Assembly: GCA_002431945.1 (NCBI GenBank)
Contig: DJET01000008.1
Span: 1 to 33,564 of the forward strand
DNA length: 33,564 bases
From: Ruminococcaceae bacterium UBA5891
GTDB lineage: Bacteria; Bacillota; Clostridia; Oscillospirales; Acutalibacteraceae
Reading direction: 5' to 3'
In this document: positions 1-8,332 of the stretch, in pieces
How the letters are laid out: every line of letters begins with the position of its first letter
Position numbering within the stretch: the first letter of the stretch is position 1
Program-made: the position numbers and the translations under genes
The notes under the pieces: generated by a model
The model's input: only the letters and a program-made list of their open reading frames with translations
Told to the model about the DNA's origin: nothing
The model's database searches: none

Positions 1-111
1 TCCGTCATTGCGAAGGTGCGGGTGTCCGGTGGACACCTCTGCGAAGCATAAGCCCCGACCGAGCCGGCAGGCGAGATGTGTAAACGGCTGTGGCAATCCG
101 TTCTCTTCTAA
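1..111. repeat. Dispersed palindromic repeat with internal hairpin
   Basis: A gene-free stretch that resembles the GTCATTGCGA...GGCAATCC class of dispersed bacterial repeats. The left end has CATTGC at 6-11 and the right end has GGCAATCCG at 92-100, which are roughly inverted. Inside lies a perfect 7-bp hairpin, GGTGTCC at 21-27 and GGACACC at 31-37. The outer limits are uncertain because the window begins inside or at the edge of the repeat. The family assignment is from memory of similar sequences, not a search. Confidence 0.5.
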
Positions 112-141
112 GGGAAAGAAAATGCTTTAATAAAACCTTTT

Positions 142-217
142 TTGACTGCCCCTCAGTCGCCTGAGACGACAGCTCCCCTGACGAAGGGTAGCAATAGCGG
201 ACTTTTTCAACACGCTC
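142..217. repeat. Second palindromic repeat (CCCCTCAGTCGCC type)
   Basis: The segment has a small inverted pair, GTCG at 157-160 and CGAC at about 168-171, followed by the phrase AGCTCCCCT with a partly complementary AAGGG. I recall such phrases as frequent intergenic repeats in gut Oscillospirales. It continues into GACTTTTTCAACA at 200-212, which has a similar inverted copy at the far end of this window. The open frame here has no SD and lies over repeats, so no gene is called. Confidence 0.45.
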
Positions 218-245
218 AAATCCCCCGTTACGGGGGATTTTTTGT
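218..245 (+). terminator. Rho-independent terminator of an upstream gene
   Basis: A perfect 10-bp stem, AAATCCCCCG at 218-227 and CGGGGGATTT at 231-240, has the loop TTA. It is followed by more T residues (241-243) and then GTTTT. It would end transcription entering from the left, upstream of the murI promoter. Confidence 0.8.
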
Positions 246-274
246 TTTAAGTTTTATTTTTCGCGTTTTTTCGG

Positions 275-303
275 TTGCGATTATTAAAATAATGTGGTAT
301 TAT
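275..303 (+). promoter_or_regulatory. Sigma-A type promoter for the murI operon
   Basis: A TTGCGA -35 box at 275-280 and a TATTAT -10 box at 298-303 are separated by 17 bp. It lies just after the terminator and 31 bp before the murI start. The -10 matches consensus at 5 of 6 bases and the -35 at 4 of 6. Confidence 0.6.
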
Positions 304-334
304 AAATTGAATATGTTTTTAAGGAGTTGATTGC

Positions 335-1153
335 ATGGCGGACAGTCGTGCAATAGGCGTTTTCGATTCGGGGCTCGGCGGTCTTACGGTTGCAAGGGAA
401 ATAATCAAAAGGCTCCCGAACGAGGATATAGTGTATTTCGGCGATACGGGGCGCGTGCCCTACGGCTCGCGCAGTCGGGACACAATAAAAAAATACGCGG
501 CGGAGGACGAACGCTTTTTATTAAAGCATAACGTTAAGCTTATAGTTGCGGCGTGCGGCACGGTTTCTTCGGTTGCGGGCGACGCGGCAAAGGAACTGCC
601 CGTGCCGTATTTCGAAATGGTAACGCACGCGGCGGCGGCGGCGGTTAAAGCCACAAAAAACGGCAGGATCGGCGTTATAGGCACGGCGGCAACGGTAGAA
701 AGCGGCAGCCACAAAAGGGAAATATTAAGTCTTAAGCCGGACGCTGAGGTTACGGCGTGCAGCTGTTCGCTGTTTGTTCCGCTTGTTGAGGTGGGCTGGT
801 ACGCGGCTGACGATATAGTGGTAAAAGAAACGGTAAAGCGTTATTTGAAGCCGATAATCGAAGCCGATTGCGATACGCTTATATTAGGCTGTACGCATTA
901 CCCCGTGCTTACAGGCGCGGTAAGCAGCGTTTTGGGAGACGGCGTAACGCTTATCAACCCCGGCGTTGCGGTGGCAGGTGCGGTGAGCGATTTTTTGGCG
1001 CTTAACGCACTTAATACGGAAAACGGCTCGGCAGGCAATCACGAATTTTATGTTACGGATAAGCCGTATAAATTCAAAAGCCTTGCGGCGGTGCTGCTCG
1101 GCGAGGATATTAACGAGGATAAGGTAAAGCAGGTGGAGCTTGACAGCCTATGA
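335..1153 (+). CDS. murI: Glutamate racemase
   Basis: This enzyme converts L-glutamate to D-glutamate for peptidoglycan synthesis in the cytoplasm. The 272-residue length fits the family. The N-terminal motif GVFDSGLGGLTV (8-19) and FGDTGRVPYG (35-44) are present. The two catalytic cysteines of the two-base mechanism are Cys74, in AACGTVSS, and Cys186, in LGCTHYP. The usual ACNT around the first cysteine is ACGT here, and the usual GDTA is GDTG, so this is a divergent subfamily, but both cysteines remain. The ATG is preceded by AAGGAG at 321-326. The gene overlaps the next one by 4 bases (ATGA), suggesting translational coupling at the head of a housekeeping operon. Confidence 0.93.
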   Translation: MADSRAIGVFDSGLGGLTVAREIIKRLPNEDIVYFGDTGRVPYGSRSRDTIKKYAAEDERFLLKHNVKLIVAACGTVSSVAGDAAKELPVPYFEMVTHAAAAAVKATKNGRIGVIGTAATVESGSHKREILSLKPDAEVTACSCSLFVPLVEVGWYAADDIVVKETVKRYLKPIIEADCDTLILGCTHYPVLTGAVSSVLGDGVTLINPGVAVAGAVSDFLALNALNTENGSAGNHEFYVTDKPYKFKSLAAVLLGEDINEDKVKQVELDSL

Positions 1154-1572
1154 TGAAGGACGTAATTATAAAGATTAAGGGTACGCAGGGAATTGACGGC
1201 GAGCAGGACGAAATAGAGCTTACAACAGACGGGCGCTTCGGCAAACGCGGCGACAGCTATTATATGACCTACGACGAAAGCGCAATGCTCGGAATGGACA
1301 GCGTAAAAACAAGTATTTATATTAAGCCGGATAATTCGGTTATTTTGCAGCGTACGGGCGCGGTTGAAAGCAGGCTTGTGGTGGAATCGGGCAAGCGAAG
1401 CTCCTGCTATTACAATACGGCGCAGGGCGAGCTTATTATAGGCATTTTCGGTGAAACGGTTAAAACCGAGCTTGGCTTAAACGGCGGAAAAATACATATG
1501 TGCTATACGGTGGATTCAAACTTAAAGCTTATAAGCCGTAACACGGTTGATATAACGGTAAGAGAGGTATAA
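1150..1572 (+). CDS. DUF1934 family protein (YwiB-like)
   Basis: A 140-residue cytoplasmic protein, rich in predicted beta strands, with no signal peptide or membrane segment. The opening VIIKIKGTQ, the EIELTTDGRF stretch, the YMTYDESAMLGM segment and the NGGKIHMCYTVDSN segment are typical of DUF1934, a calycin-like beta barrel exemplified by Bacillus YwiB. In Firmicutes the family is often found directly before argS, as here (3-bp gap). Its biochemical role is unknown. The start overlaps the murI stop (ATGATGA), so translation is probably coupled; the second ATG, three bases later, could also serve. Confidence 0.8.
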   Translation: MMKDVIIKIKGTQGIDGEQDEIELTTDGRFGKRGDSYYMTYDESAMLGMDSVKTSIYIKPDNSVILQRTGAVESRLVVESGKRSSCYYNTAQGELIIGIFGETVKTELGLNGGKIHMCYTVDSNLKLISRNTVDITVREV

Positions 1573-1575
1573 TAA

Positions 1576-3264
1576 ATGTCATTACTGGTAGAAAAAGCAA
1601 GGGAGCAGGTAACAGCCTGCATTAAAAACGCGGCAGACGCCGCAATTAAAAAGGGCGCGCTTGAAAAAGCGGATATGGGCGATTTTTCGGTGTCTGTTCC
1701 GCAAAACCGCGAACACGGCGATTACGCCGCCAACGCCGCAATGGTTTGGGCAAGGGCGTTTCATAAGGCGCCGCGCGCCATAGCTGAAATATTGGGCGCC
1801 GAGTTTGATTTTAAAGGCACTTATATTGAAAAATACGAAATAGCAGGTCCCGGATTTATAAACTTCTTTTTATCCGACGATTATTATGCCGATATACTGC
1901 TTGACGTTGAAAATAAGGGAGAGGGCTACGGCAGAAGCGATTACGGAAAGGGCAAGCGCGTGCTTGTTGAGTTTGTTTCGGCAAATCCTACCGGACCTAT
2001 GCATATAGGTAACGCGCGCGGCGGAGCGCTCGGCGACTGCTTGGCGTCTGTTCTTGAAACAGCAGGATATTATACCGAGCGCGAGTTTTATATAAACGAC
2101 GCAGGCAACCAAATAAACAAATTTGCCCTGTCGCTTGATCTAAGGTACAGGCAGCTTTTCGGCGACGGCATAGAAATGCCTGAGGATTCATACCACGGCG
2201 AGGATATAATTAACCACGCGAAAGCCTTTGCCGAAATACACGGCGACGAATATATAAATAAAAGCGAGGAAGAAAGAAGAAAAGCGCTTGTGGATTTTGC
2301 GCTTCCAAAAAATATACAGGGGCTTAAAGACGATCTTGCAAAATACCGCATACATTACGATACCTGGTTTAACGAAAGCACACTTCACAAAAACGGCGAG
2401 ACTGCAAGAATCATCGAGCTGTTAAAGCAAAGCGGACATACCTATATGCAGGAGGACGCGCTTTGGTTCAAGGCAACCGATTTCGGCTGTGATAAGGACT
2501 TCGTGCTTGTGCGCGCAAACGGCGTGCCGACCTATGTTGTGCCGGATATCGCATACCATTACAATAAGCTTATGGTGCGCAAATTTGATAAAGCGATCGA
2601 CGTTTTGGGAGCGGATCACCACGGTTATGTGCCGCGCCTTAAAGCGGCGCTTACGGCGCTCGGCGTAGACGCAGACCGCCTTGACGCGGTGCTTATGCAA
2701 ATGGTTCGTCTTGTGCGCGACGGCGAGGTTATAAAGGCGTCAAAGCGTTCGGGCAAAGCCATAACCCTTGTAACGCTGCTTGACGAGGTGCCGATAGACG
2801 CGGCGCGCTTCTTCTTTAATCTGCGCGAGCCTAACAGCCACTTTGATTTTGACCTTGACCTTGCGGTTAACGAATCAAATCTGAACCCCGTTTATTATGT
2901 TCAGTATGCATATGCGCGTATTTGCAGCATATTCCGCAATTTAAAGGCGGAGGGTATAGAAAAACGCTCCTGCACGGCGGACGAGCTGAAACGGCTTACT
3001 TCACCCGAAGAACGCGAGCTGATACTCCATATTGCCGCATATACCGATGAGATAATCGCCGCCGCTAAGGATTACGACCCCGCGCGCATAACACATTATG
3101 TGTGCGAGCTTGCAACAAAGTTTCATAAATTCTATGCCGCGTGCCGCGTAAAGGGTATTGACGAGCCGCTTATGCAGGCAAGGCTTACTCTTTGCAGCGA
3201 TACCGCAACGGTTATTAAAAACGTGCTTGACCTTATTAAGGTATCGGCACCCGAAAAAATGTAA
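1576..3264 (+). CDS. argS: Arginyl-tRNA synthetase
   Basis: This class I aminoacyl-tRNA synthetase charges tRNA-Arg. Its 562 residues match the bacterial length. An N-terminal additional domain (about 1-100) precedes the Rossmann fold. The HIGH motif is HIGN (143-146) within NPTGPMHIGNARGG. The KMSKS region is replaced by KASKRSG (387-393); a degenerate motif is common in ArgS. The C-terminal third is the helical DALR anticodon-binding domain, with the tRNA-contacting stretch VYYVQYAYARICSI. An AGAGAGG SD at about 1560-1566 precedes the ATG. It is the third gene of the murI run, 3 bases after the DUF1934 stop. Confidence 0.96.
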   Translation: MSLLVEKAREQVTACIKNAADAAIKKGALEKADMGDFSVSVPQNREHGDYAANAAMVWARAFHKAPRAIAEILGAEFDFKGTYIEKYEIAGPGFINFFLSDDYYADILLDVENKGEGYGRSDYGKGKRVLVEFVSANPTGPMHIGNARGGALGDCLASVLETAGYYTEREFYINDAGNQINKFALSLDLRYRQLFGDGIEMPEDSYHGEDIINHAKAFAEIHGDEYINKSEEERRKALVDFALPKNIQGLKDDLAKYRIHYDTWFNESTLHKNGETARIIELLKQSGHTYMQEDALWFKATDFGCDKDFVLVRANGVPTYVVPDIAYHYNKLMVRKFDKAIDVLGADHHGYVPRLKAALTALGVDADRLDAVLMQMVRLVRDGEVIKASKRSGKAITLVTLLDEVPIDAARFFFNLREPNSHFDFDLDLAVNESNLNPVYYVQYAYARICSIFRNLKAEGIEKRSCTADELKRLTSPEERELILHIAAYTDEIIAAAKDYDPARITHYVCELATKFHKFYAACRVKGIDEPLMQARLTLCSDTATVIKNVLDLIKVSAPEKM

Positions 3265-3278
3265 CGGAGATGCTTTAA

Positions 3279-4718
3279 ATGAATAACACCCAAAAAAATC
3301 TTACAATGATAATGGACCTTTATGAACTTACTATGTCAAACGGTATTTTTGACAGTGAGATGAGGGACGAAACAGTATATTTCGATATGTTTTTCCGCAG
3401 GGTGCCGGACGACGGCGGCTATGCCGTAATGGCAGGTATAGAGCAGCTTATTGAGTATATGAATAACCTTGAATTTGATGAAAGCGATATTGCGTATTTA
3501 AAGGGGCTTAAGCTTTTTTCGGAAGATTTTATAGAATATCTTCGCACCTTCAAATTTACCTGCGATGTATGGGCAATGCCCGAAGGTACGGTTATTTTTC
3601 CGCACGAGCCGATTGTAACGGTAAGAGGTCCCGCTATGCAGGCTATGATGCTTGAAACAATGCTGCTTTTAACCGTTAACCACCAATCCCTTATTGCAAC
3701 AAAGGCCAACCGAATTGTAAGAGCGGCGGCGGGCAGACCTGTTATGGAATTCGGCGCACGCAGAGCGCACGGCTACGGCGCGGCATATTACGGCGCAAGG
3801 GCGGCGGTTATAGGCGGCTGCACGGGCACCTCGTGCATACTTACCGCAAAGGATTTCGGGGTTCCGGCTTCGGGCACAATGGCGCACAGTTGGGTACAGC
3901 TTTTCGACGATGAATACACCGCGTTTAAAACCTATGCCGAAAAATATCCCGACAGCTGTATGGTGCTTGTTGATACCTATAATGTTTTAAAATCGGGTAT
4001 TCCGAACGCAATAAAGGTTTTCGACGAGGTTTTAAAGCCGCTCGGCAAGCGGCCTTTGGGCATAAGAATAGACAGCGGCGACATTACCTACTTAACCAAA
4101 AAGGCGCGTAAAATGCTTGACGACGCAGGCTATCCCGACGCCAAGATATGCATTTCAAACTCGCTTGACGAATACCTTATACGCGATATGATCTTTCAGG
4201 GCGCTAAGGTAGACAGCTACGGCGTGGGCGAGCGCCTTATAACCGCTTCAAGCGAGGCGGTTTTCGGCGGCGTTTACAAGCTTGCCGCGGTTGAAAAAAA
4301 CGGAAAAATTATTCCCAAGATCAAAATAAGCGAAAATCCGGCTAAAATAACATTGCCGGGCGTTAAAATTCCGTGGCGGCTTTACGACAGGGAAACCGGA
4401 AAGGCAATAGCGGACGTTATAACCCTCGGAAACGAAAAGATCAGCTCTGACGAGCCGTATGAGATATTTGACCCCGAACACACCTGGAAGCGCAAGGTCG
4501 TAACCGATTTTGTTGCCAAAAAGCTTCAGGTTAAAATATTTGAAAAGGGTAAGCAGGTTTATAAATCTCCTGCGGTTAAGGAAATTGCAAAGTACCGCGC
4601 CGAGCAGGTTGATTCGCTTTGGGACGAGGTTACGCGCTTTGAAAATCCGCATACCTATTATGTGGATCTTTCCGAAGAGCTTTGGAGCCTTCGTGACGAG
4701 CTGCTTAAAAATCACTGA
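3279..4718 (+). CDS. pncB: Nicotinate phosphoribosyltransferase
   Basis: It joins nicotinate with PRPP to give nicotinate mononucleotide in the NAD salvage pathway. The 479-residue protein begins with the family motif DLYELTMSNG. It has FGARRAHGYGAA, GCTGTSC, GTMAHSWVQLF (199-209, where His203 corresponds to the phosphorylated histidine) and GIRIDSGD near the PRPP-binding site. The SD region is ACGGAG, just after the argS stop. The 14-bp gap puts it in the same operon. The long form with a C-terminal extension is the usual Firmicute type. PncB and nicotinamide phosphoribosyltransferases are related, but DLYELTM and overall length favour nicotinate. Confidence 0.93.
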   Translation: MNNTQKNLTMIMDLYELTMSNGIFDSEMRDETVYFDMFFRRVPDDGGYAVMAGIEQLIEYMNNLEFDESDIAYLKGLKLFSEDFIEYLRTFKFTCDVWAMPEGTVIFPHEPIVTVRGPAMQAMMLETMLLLTVNHQSLIATKANRIVRAAAGRPVMEFGARRAHGYGAAYYGARAAVIGGCTGTSCILTAKDFGVPASGTMAHSWVQLFDDEYTAFKTYAEKYPDSCMVLVDTYNVLKSGIPNAIKVFDEVLKPLGKRPLGIRIDSGDITYLTKKARKMLDDAGYPDAKICISNSLDEYLIRDMIFQGAKVDSYGVGERLITASSEAVFGGVYKLAAVEKNGKIIPKIKISENPAKITLPGVKIPWRLYDRETGKAIADVITLGNEKISSDEPYEIFDPEHTWKRKVVTDFVAKKLQVKIFEKGKQVYKSPAVKEIAKYRAEQVDSLWDEVTRFENPHTYYVDLSEELWSLRDELLKNH

Positions 4719-4742
4719 TTATGAAAGGATAGGGCGATTATT

Positions 4743-5312
4743 ATGAAAAAGCTGATTTGTGCGTTTTTGTCTTTAACGCTGATTTTTTCCTTTGCCGCCT
4801 GCGGCAATAACAAAAAACAAACAAGCTCTTCAGACGTTGACCTTGAATATTATGCAAAGCTCGGTCAGATACCCGAATGCCCGTATAAGCTGGGCGAGGA
4901 TATTGATAAAATAAATTCGGAGCTTTCGGCAAAATACGAATCCGAGGGTCAGGCGGGCGAAGATACCGTATATGAGGTAACCGAGGGTGAAAAAACCGTT
5001 CGTATAGACAGCGGCGATTTTATTTACTACTATGTTAAGGATAAAAAGGATAACGGGGTTTCGTTTATAGTATCGCTTGATAAGGCGTACGGCTTTGAAA
5101 CGGGAACTCCGCTTTTAGAGGTTAAAAATTCGCTTGCCGGCTTTGAATATAAAGAGGAAAATGCCGACGACTCTAATTCGTTTTTCCTTTTAGGCGAGCA
5201 GGACGCCACCGTTTTAAAATACAGCTTTGAAGAAAATTCGGTGTTATTTGTTTTCAGCGATAACTCGCTTACCGCAGTTGCTGTTTACAGCACCGAAAAT
5301 TGGAATGTTTAG
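4743..5312 (+). CDS. Predicted lipoprotein of unknown function
   Basis: A 189-residue protein with a lipoprotein signal peptide: MKK, a hydrophobic stretch, then the lipobox FAAC with the acylated Cys at residue 20. The mature part is acidic and predicted alpha/beta, without cysteines or recognisable catalytic motifs. A segment near 80-165 (GDFIYYYVKDKKDNGVSFIV to YSFEENSVLFVF) looks like one compact beta-rich domain. I do not recognise a family. The gene lies between pncB and lon; its TAG stop overlaps the SD of lon (AGGAG, 5311-5315), so the two are likely coupled. It probably sits on the outer face of the membrane. Confidence 0.8.
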   Translation: MKKLICAFLSLTLIFSFAACGNNKKQTSSSDVDLEYYAKLGQIPECPYKLGEDIDKINSELSAKYESEGQAGEDTVYEVTEGEKTVRIDSGDFIYYYVKDKKDNGVSFIVSLDKAYGFETGTPLLEVKNSLAGFEYKEENADDSNSFFLLGEQDATVLKYSFEENSVLFVFSDNSLTAVAVYSTENWNV

Positions 5313-5320
5313 GAGTTTTT

Positions 5321-7720
5321 ATGTCAACTGTTGTTGAAAATAAGATTGAAATAATGCCTGTTTTGGCACTGCGCGGTCTTGTTGTGTTTCCGGGCACGGT
5401 GCTTTCGTTTGACGTTGCAAGAAAAAAATCGGTAGCCGCGGTTAAATACGCGGCGGAGCACGGCGGGCTTTTGTACGCCGCCGCTCAACGTGAGGTATTT
5501 GTTGAAGATCCAAAAGAGGAAGACCTGTACCCGATAGGCTGCGTTGTGCGTGTAAGACAGGTGCTTAAAATATCGGATAATACGGTAAAGGTGCTTGTGG
5601 ACGGGCTTTACAGGGCTAAAGCGGGCGCTGTGTCCTTCGGGGCGTTTTTAAGCGCCGGTATTACACGGCTTGAGGATAAGCCGATAAAAAACAGACCTGT
5701 TTATTTGGAATCGCTTATAAGGCGTATAAGAACGCAGTTTGAAAAATACGTTGAGGTTTATTCGAATATGGCGCCCGACGTTGTAATGCAGGTTGCGGTT
5801 TCGGACGACGTTGGCAAGCTTGCGGATTTTATTGCTTCAAGCGTACCCGCGCCTTATGACGATAAGCAGTACATACTTGAGCAAACAGATCCCGTCCGCC
5901 GCGCAAAAATTTTAATAGAAATGCTTGATAAAGAGCGCGAAATAGGCGAAATAGACCGCAGAATAGGCGAAAAGACCAAGGCGGCTATCGACGAAAATCA
6001 GCGCGAATACTATCTTCGCGAGCAGATAAAGGCCATTTCGTCAGAGCTTTACGGCGACGATACCGCAGATGAAATTGACGAATACCATATGAAGGTCGAG
6101 GCGCTTAACGCCGACAGCTCCGTTAAGGAAGCGCTGCATAAAGAGGTTAACAAGCTTGCAAAAATGCCGGGCGGCGCTCACGAGGGCACCGTTGTAAGGG
6201 GATATCTTGATACCTGTCTTGAACTGCCGTGGAATAATTATACCAAGGTTTCTGCCGATATAAAGCGTGCCGCAAAAATACTCGACCGCGATATTTACGG
6301 TATGAACAAGGTTAAAGAGCGTATACTCGAAATGCTTTCGGTTTATGCTTTGGCACCCGATATTAAGGGGCAGATCATATGCCTTGCAGGTCCGCCGGGA
6401 GTGGGTAAAACCTCTATCGGCAAAACCGTTGCGGAATGTATGGGCAGAAAATTCGCAAGAATTTCTTTGGGCGGCGTTCACGATGAGGCTGAAATACGCG
6501 GCCACAGAAAAACCTATATAGGCGCAATGCCCGGTAAAATAATAGACGCCGTAAGGCGCGCCGGCAGCGGAAATCCGCTTATACTTCTTGACGAGGTGGA
6601 CAAATTAGGCAGCGATTATAAGGGCGATCCCTCTTCGGCGCTGCTTGAGGTGCTCGATCCCGAACAAAACGGAACGTTTACTGATAATTTTATTGAAATA
6701 CCGTATGATTTAAGCCATACCGTGTTTATTGCAACCGCAAATGATTTATCGGCGGTGCCGGCACCCCTGCTTGACCGTATGGAGGTTATAGAAATTCCGA
6801 GCTACACGCGCGAGGAAAAGCTTAACATTGCAAAGTACCATCTGGTTCGCAAGCAGGAGCAGCGGCACGGTCTTAACGGTAGAACCTTTAAAATTACAGA
6901 CGGCGCCATATATTCGCTTATAGATTTTTACACAAGGGAGGCCGGCGTAAGGCGCCTTGAGCGTACGATAGCCGCGCTTTGCAGAAAATCGGCTAAGCTT
7001 ATAGCCGAGGGGAGCGAAAAACGCGTTACGGTAAACGCCGAAACGGTAGAAAAAATGCTCGGTCATAAGCGCTATAAACCCGAACAGATACTTTCAAGAG
7101 ACGAAGTGGGTATTATTAACGGCCTTGCGTGGACAAGCGTGGGCGGCGAGATAATGCAGCTTGAAGTCGCCGTTATGGAGGGCACCGGTAAAATTGAGCT
7201 TACCGGCTCGTTAGGCGATGTTATGAAGGAATCTGCAATGGCGGCGGTAAGCTATGTGCGCTCGAACGCAGAGCGTTTTAATATAGACCCCGAATTTTAT
7301 AAAAAGCTTGATATTCACATTCACGCGACCGAGGCGGCTGTTCCTAAGGACGGACCCTCCGCCGGCGTTACAATAACAACGGGGCTTGTTTCCGCACTTA
7401 CATGTCGCGCGGTTAAACGCGACGTTGCTATGACGGGCGAGGTTACTGTTCGCGGCAGGGTACTGCCGATAGGCGGTCTGCGCGAAAAATCAATGGCGGC
7501 TTATACAGGCGGCGTTAAAACCGTGTTTATTCCCGCAGACAATGTTGCCGACCTTGAAGATGTTGACGATATTGTTAAGCAAAACGTAAGCTTTATACCC
7601 GTTTCGTTTGTAGACGAGATTATAGAAAAAGCGCTTGACGCAAAAAAAGAAAGCGCCGCTTTAAACGGCGTTTACAGCATTGCTGTAAGTACCGATAAGC
7701 ATGAGCGCATAAGCCAATAA
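5321..7720 (+). CDS. lon: ATP-dependent protease Lon (LonA)
   Basis: A cytoplasmic AAA+ serine protease that degrades misfolded and regulatory proteins. Order of domains in 799 residues: N-terminal LAN domain (about 8-205), coiled-coil linker (205-300), AAA+ module with Walker A GPPGVGKT (357-364) and Walker B LILLDEVDKLG, then the protease domain. The catalytic dyad is Ser680 in PKDGPSAG and Lys723 in REKSMAAYTGG, with the usual 43-residue spacing. The ATG at 5321 has AGGAG five bases upstream; an in-frame TTG at 5300 lies inside the previous gene and is less likely. The lon-engB pairing matches the lonA-ysxC order in Bacillus. Confidence 0.97.
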   Translation: MSTVVENKIEIMPVLALRGLVVFPGTVLSFDVARKKSVAAVKYAAEHGGLLYAAAQREVFVEDPKEEDLYPIGCVVRVRQVLKISDNTVKVLVDGLYRAKAGAVSFGAFLSAGITRLEDKPIKNRPVYLESLIRRIRTQFEKYVEVYSNMAPDVVMQVAVSDDVGKLADFIASSVPAPYDDKQYILEQTDPVRRAKILIEMLDKEREIGEIDRRIGEKTKAAIDENQREYYLREQIKAISSELYGDDTADEIDEYHMKVEALNADSSVKEALHKEVNKLAKMPGGAHEGTVVRGYLDTCLELPWNNYTKVSADIKRAAKILDRDIYGMNKVKERILEMLSVYALAPDIKGQIICLAGPPGVGKTSIGKTVAECMGRKFARISLGGVHDEAEIRGHRKTYIGAMPGKIIDAVRRAGSGNPLILLDEVDKLGSDYKGDPSSALLEVLDPEQNGTFTDNFIEIPYDLSHTVFIATANDLSAVPAPLLDRMEVIEIPSYTREEKLNIAKYHLVRKQEQRHGLNGRTFKITDGAIYSLIDFYTREAGVRRLERTIAALCRKSAKLIAEGSEKRVTVNAETVEKMLGHKRYKPEQILSRDEVGIINGLAWTSVGGEIMQLEVAVMEGTGKIELTGSLGDVMKESAMAAVSYVRSNAERFNIDPEFYKKLDIHIHATEAAVPKDGPSAGVTITTGLVSALTCRAVKRDVAMTGEVTVRGRVLPIGGLREKSMAAYTGGVKTVFIPADNVADLEDVDDIVKQNVSFIPVSFVDEIIEKALDAKKESAALNGVYSIAVSTDKHERISQ

Positions 7721-7728
7721 AGGAGAAT

Positions 7729-8319
7729 ATGATGAATTACAACAACGCAGTTTTTGAAAAGGCGTTTGCCACATCAGAGCAGCTTGAGACTTCGAATCTT
7801 CCCGAATTTTGTTTTTCGGGGCGCTCAAATGTTGGTAAATCCTCGCTTATTAACCGCGTTTTGGGGCGTAAATCGATAGCGCGCGTAAGCTCAAAGCCGG
7901 GCAAGACGGTAACCGTTAATTTTTACAGGGTGGATAATATCCGCCTTGTCGATTTACCCGGCTACGGTTACGCAAAGGTTCCGTTTGCGGAAAAAAGCCG
8001 TTGGTCGGAACTTATGGAGGCGTATTTTAATTCGGGCAGGGATATACGAATGGTATTTCAGCTTATTGATATGCGCCACCACGCCACGCAGTTTGATATT
8101 TCAATGCTTGAATTTTTGCGCCATTACGGAATACCTTATACGGTGGTTTTAACAAAATCCGATAAGCTTAATAAAGCCGAGACGGAAAAAAGACTGTCGC
8201 TTATTAAAGAAGAGCTGGGCGCTTTTGCCGATAACGCCGATATAATACCGTTTTCCGCTCTTAAAGCGGAGGAGGGCGAAAAAATCCGCGCGGTTATTGA
8301 AAAAAATCTGCCGGAGTAA
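7729..8319 (+). CDS. engB: Ribosome biogenesis GTPase EngB/YsxC
   Basis: A TrmE-Era-type GTPase needed for late assembly of the 50S ribosomal subunit. At 196 residues it has the family size. G1 is GRSNVGKS (31-38), G3 is DLPGYGYAKV, G4 is TKSDK and G5 is SALK. The SD AGGAG at 7721-7725 serves ATG 7729, with a second ATG directly after it. It ends the murI-to-engB run and converges on the TetR gene, whose terminator hairpin overlaps its last codons. Confidence 0.95.
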   Translation: MMNYNNAVFEKAFATSEQLETSNLPEFCFSGRSNVGKSSLINRVLGRKSIARVSSKPGKTVTVNFYRVDNIRLVDLPGYGYAKVPFAEKSRWSELMEAYFNSGRDIRMVFQLIDMRHHATQFDISMLEFLRHYGIPYTVVLTKSDKLNKAETEKRLSLIKEELGAFADNADIIPFSALKAEEGEKIRAVIEKNLPE

Positions 8320-8332
8320 TCTTTATTCGGCA
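8300..8332 (-). terminator. Terminator for the TetR gene, overlapping the engB end
   Basis: On the minus strand a 7-bp stem (8326-8332 with 8309-8315, one G-T pair) is followed by GA and a run of seven T (8300-8306 read in reverse). It spans both convergent stop codons. On the plus strand no T-run follows, so it mainly serves the TetR gene. Confidence 0.6.

Noticed and set aside
142..330. 62-residue open frame before murI
   Set aside because: No SD, lies over repeats, the terminator and the murI promoter, and has no protein-like features.
4248..4715. 155-residue antisense frame in pncB
   Set aside because: It mirrors the codon pattern of a certain gene, has no SD and no recognisable domain. 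The same holds for the long antisense frames in lon (6041-6505), mglA (16871-17470), the kinase (21965-22444), the UPF0210 gene (25842-26453) and pflB (27672-28178).
5300..5320. TTG start giving a longer Lon
   Set aside because: It lies within the previous gene with no SD, whereas ATG 5321 has AGGAG at good spacing and gives the usual N-terminus.
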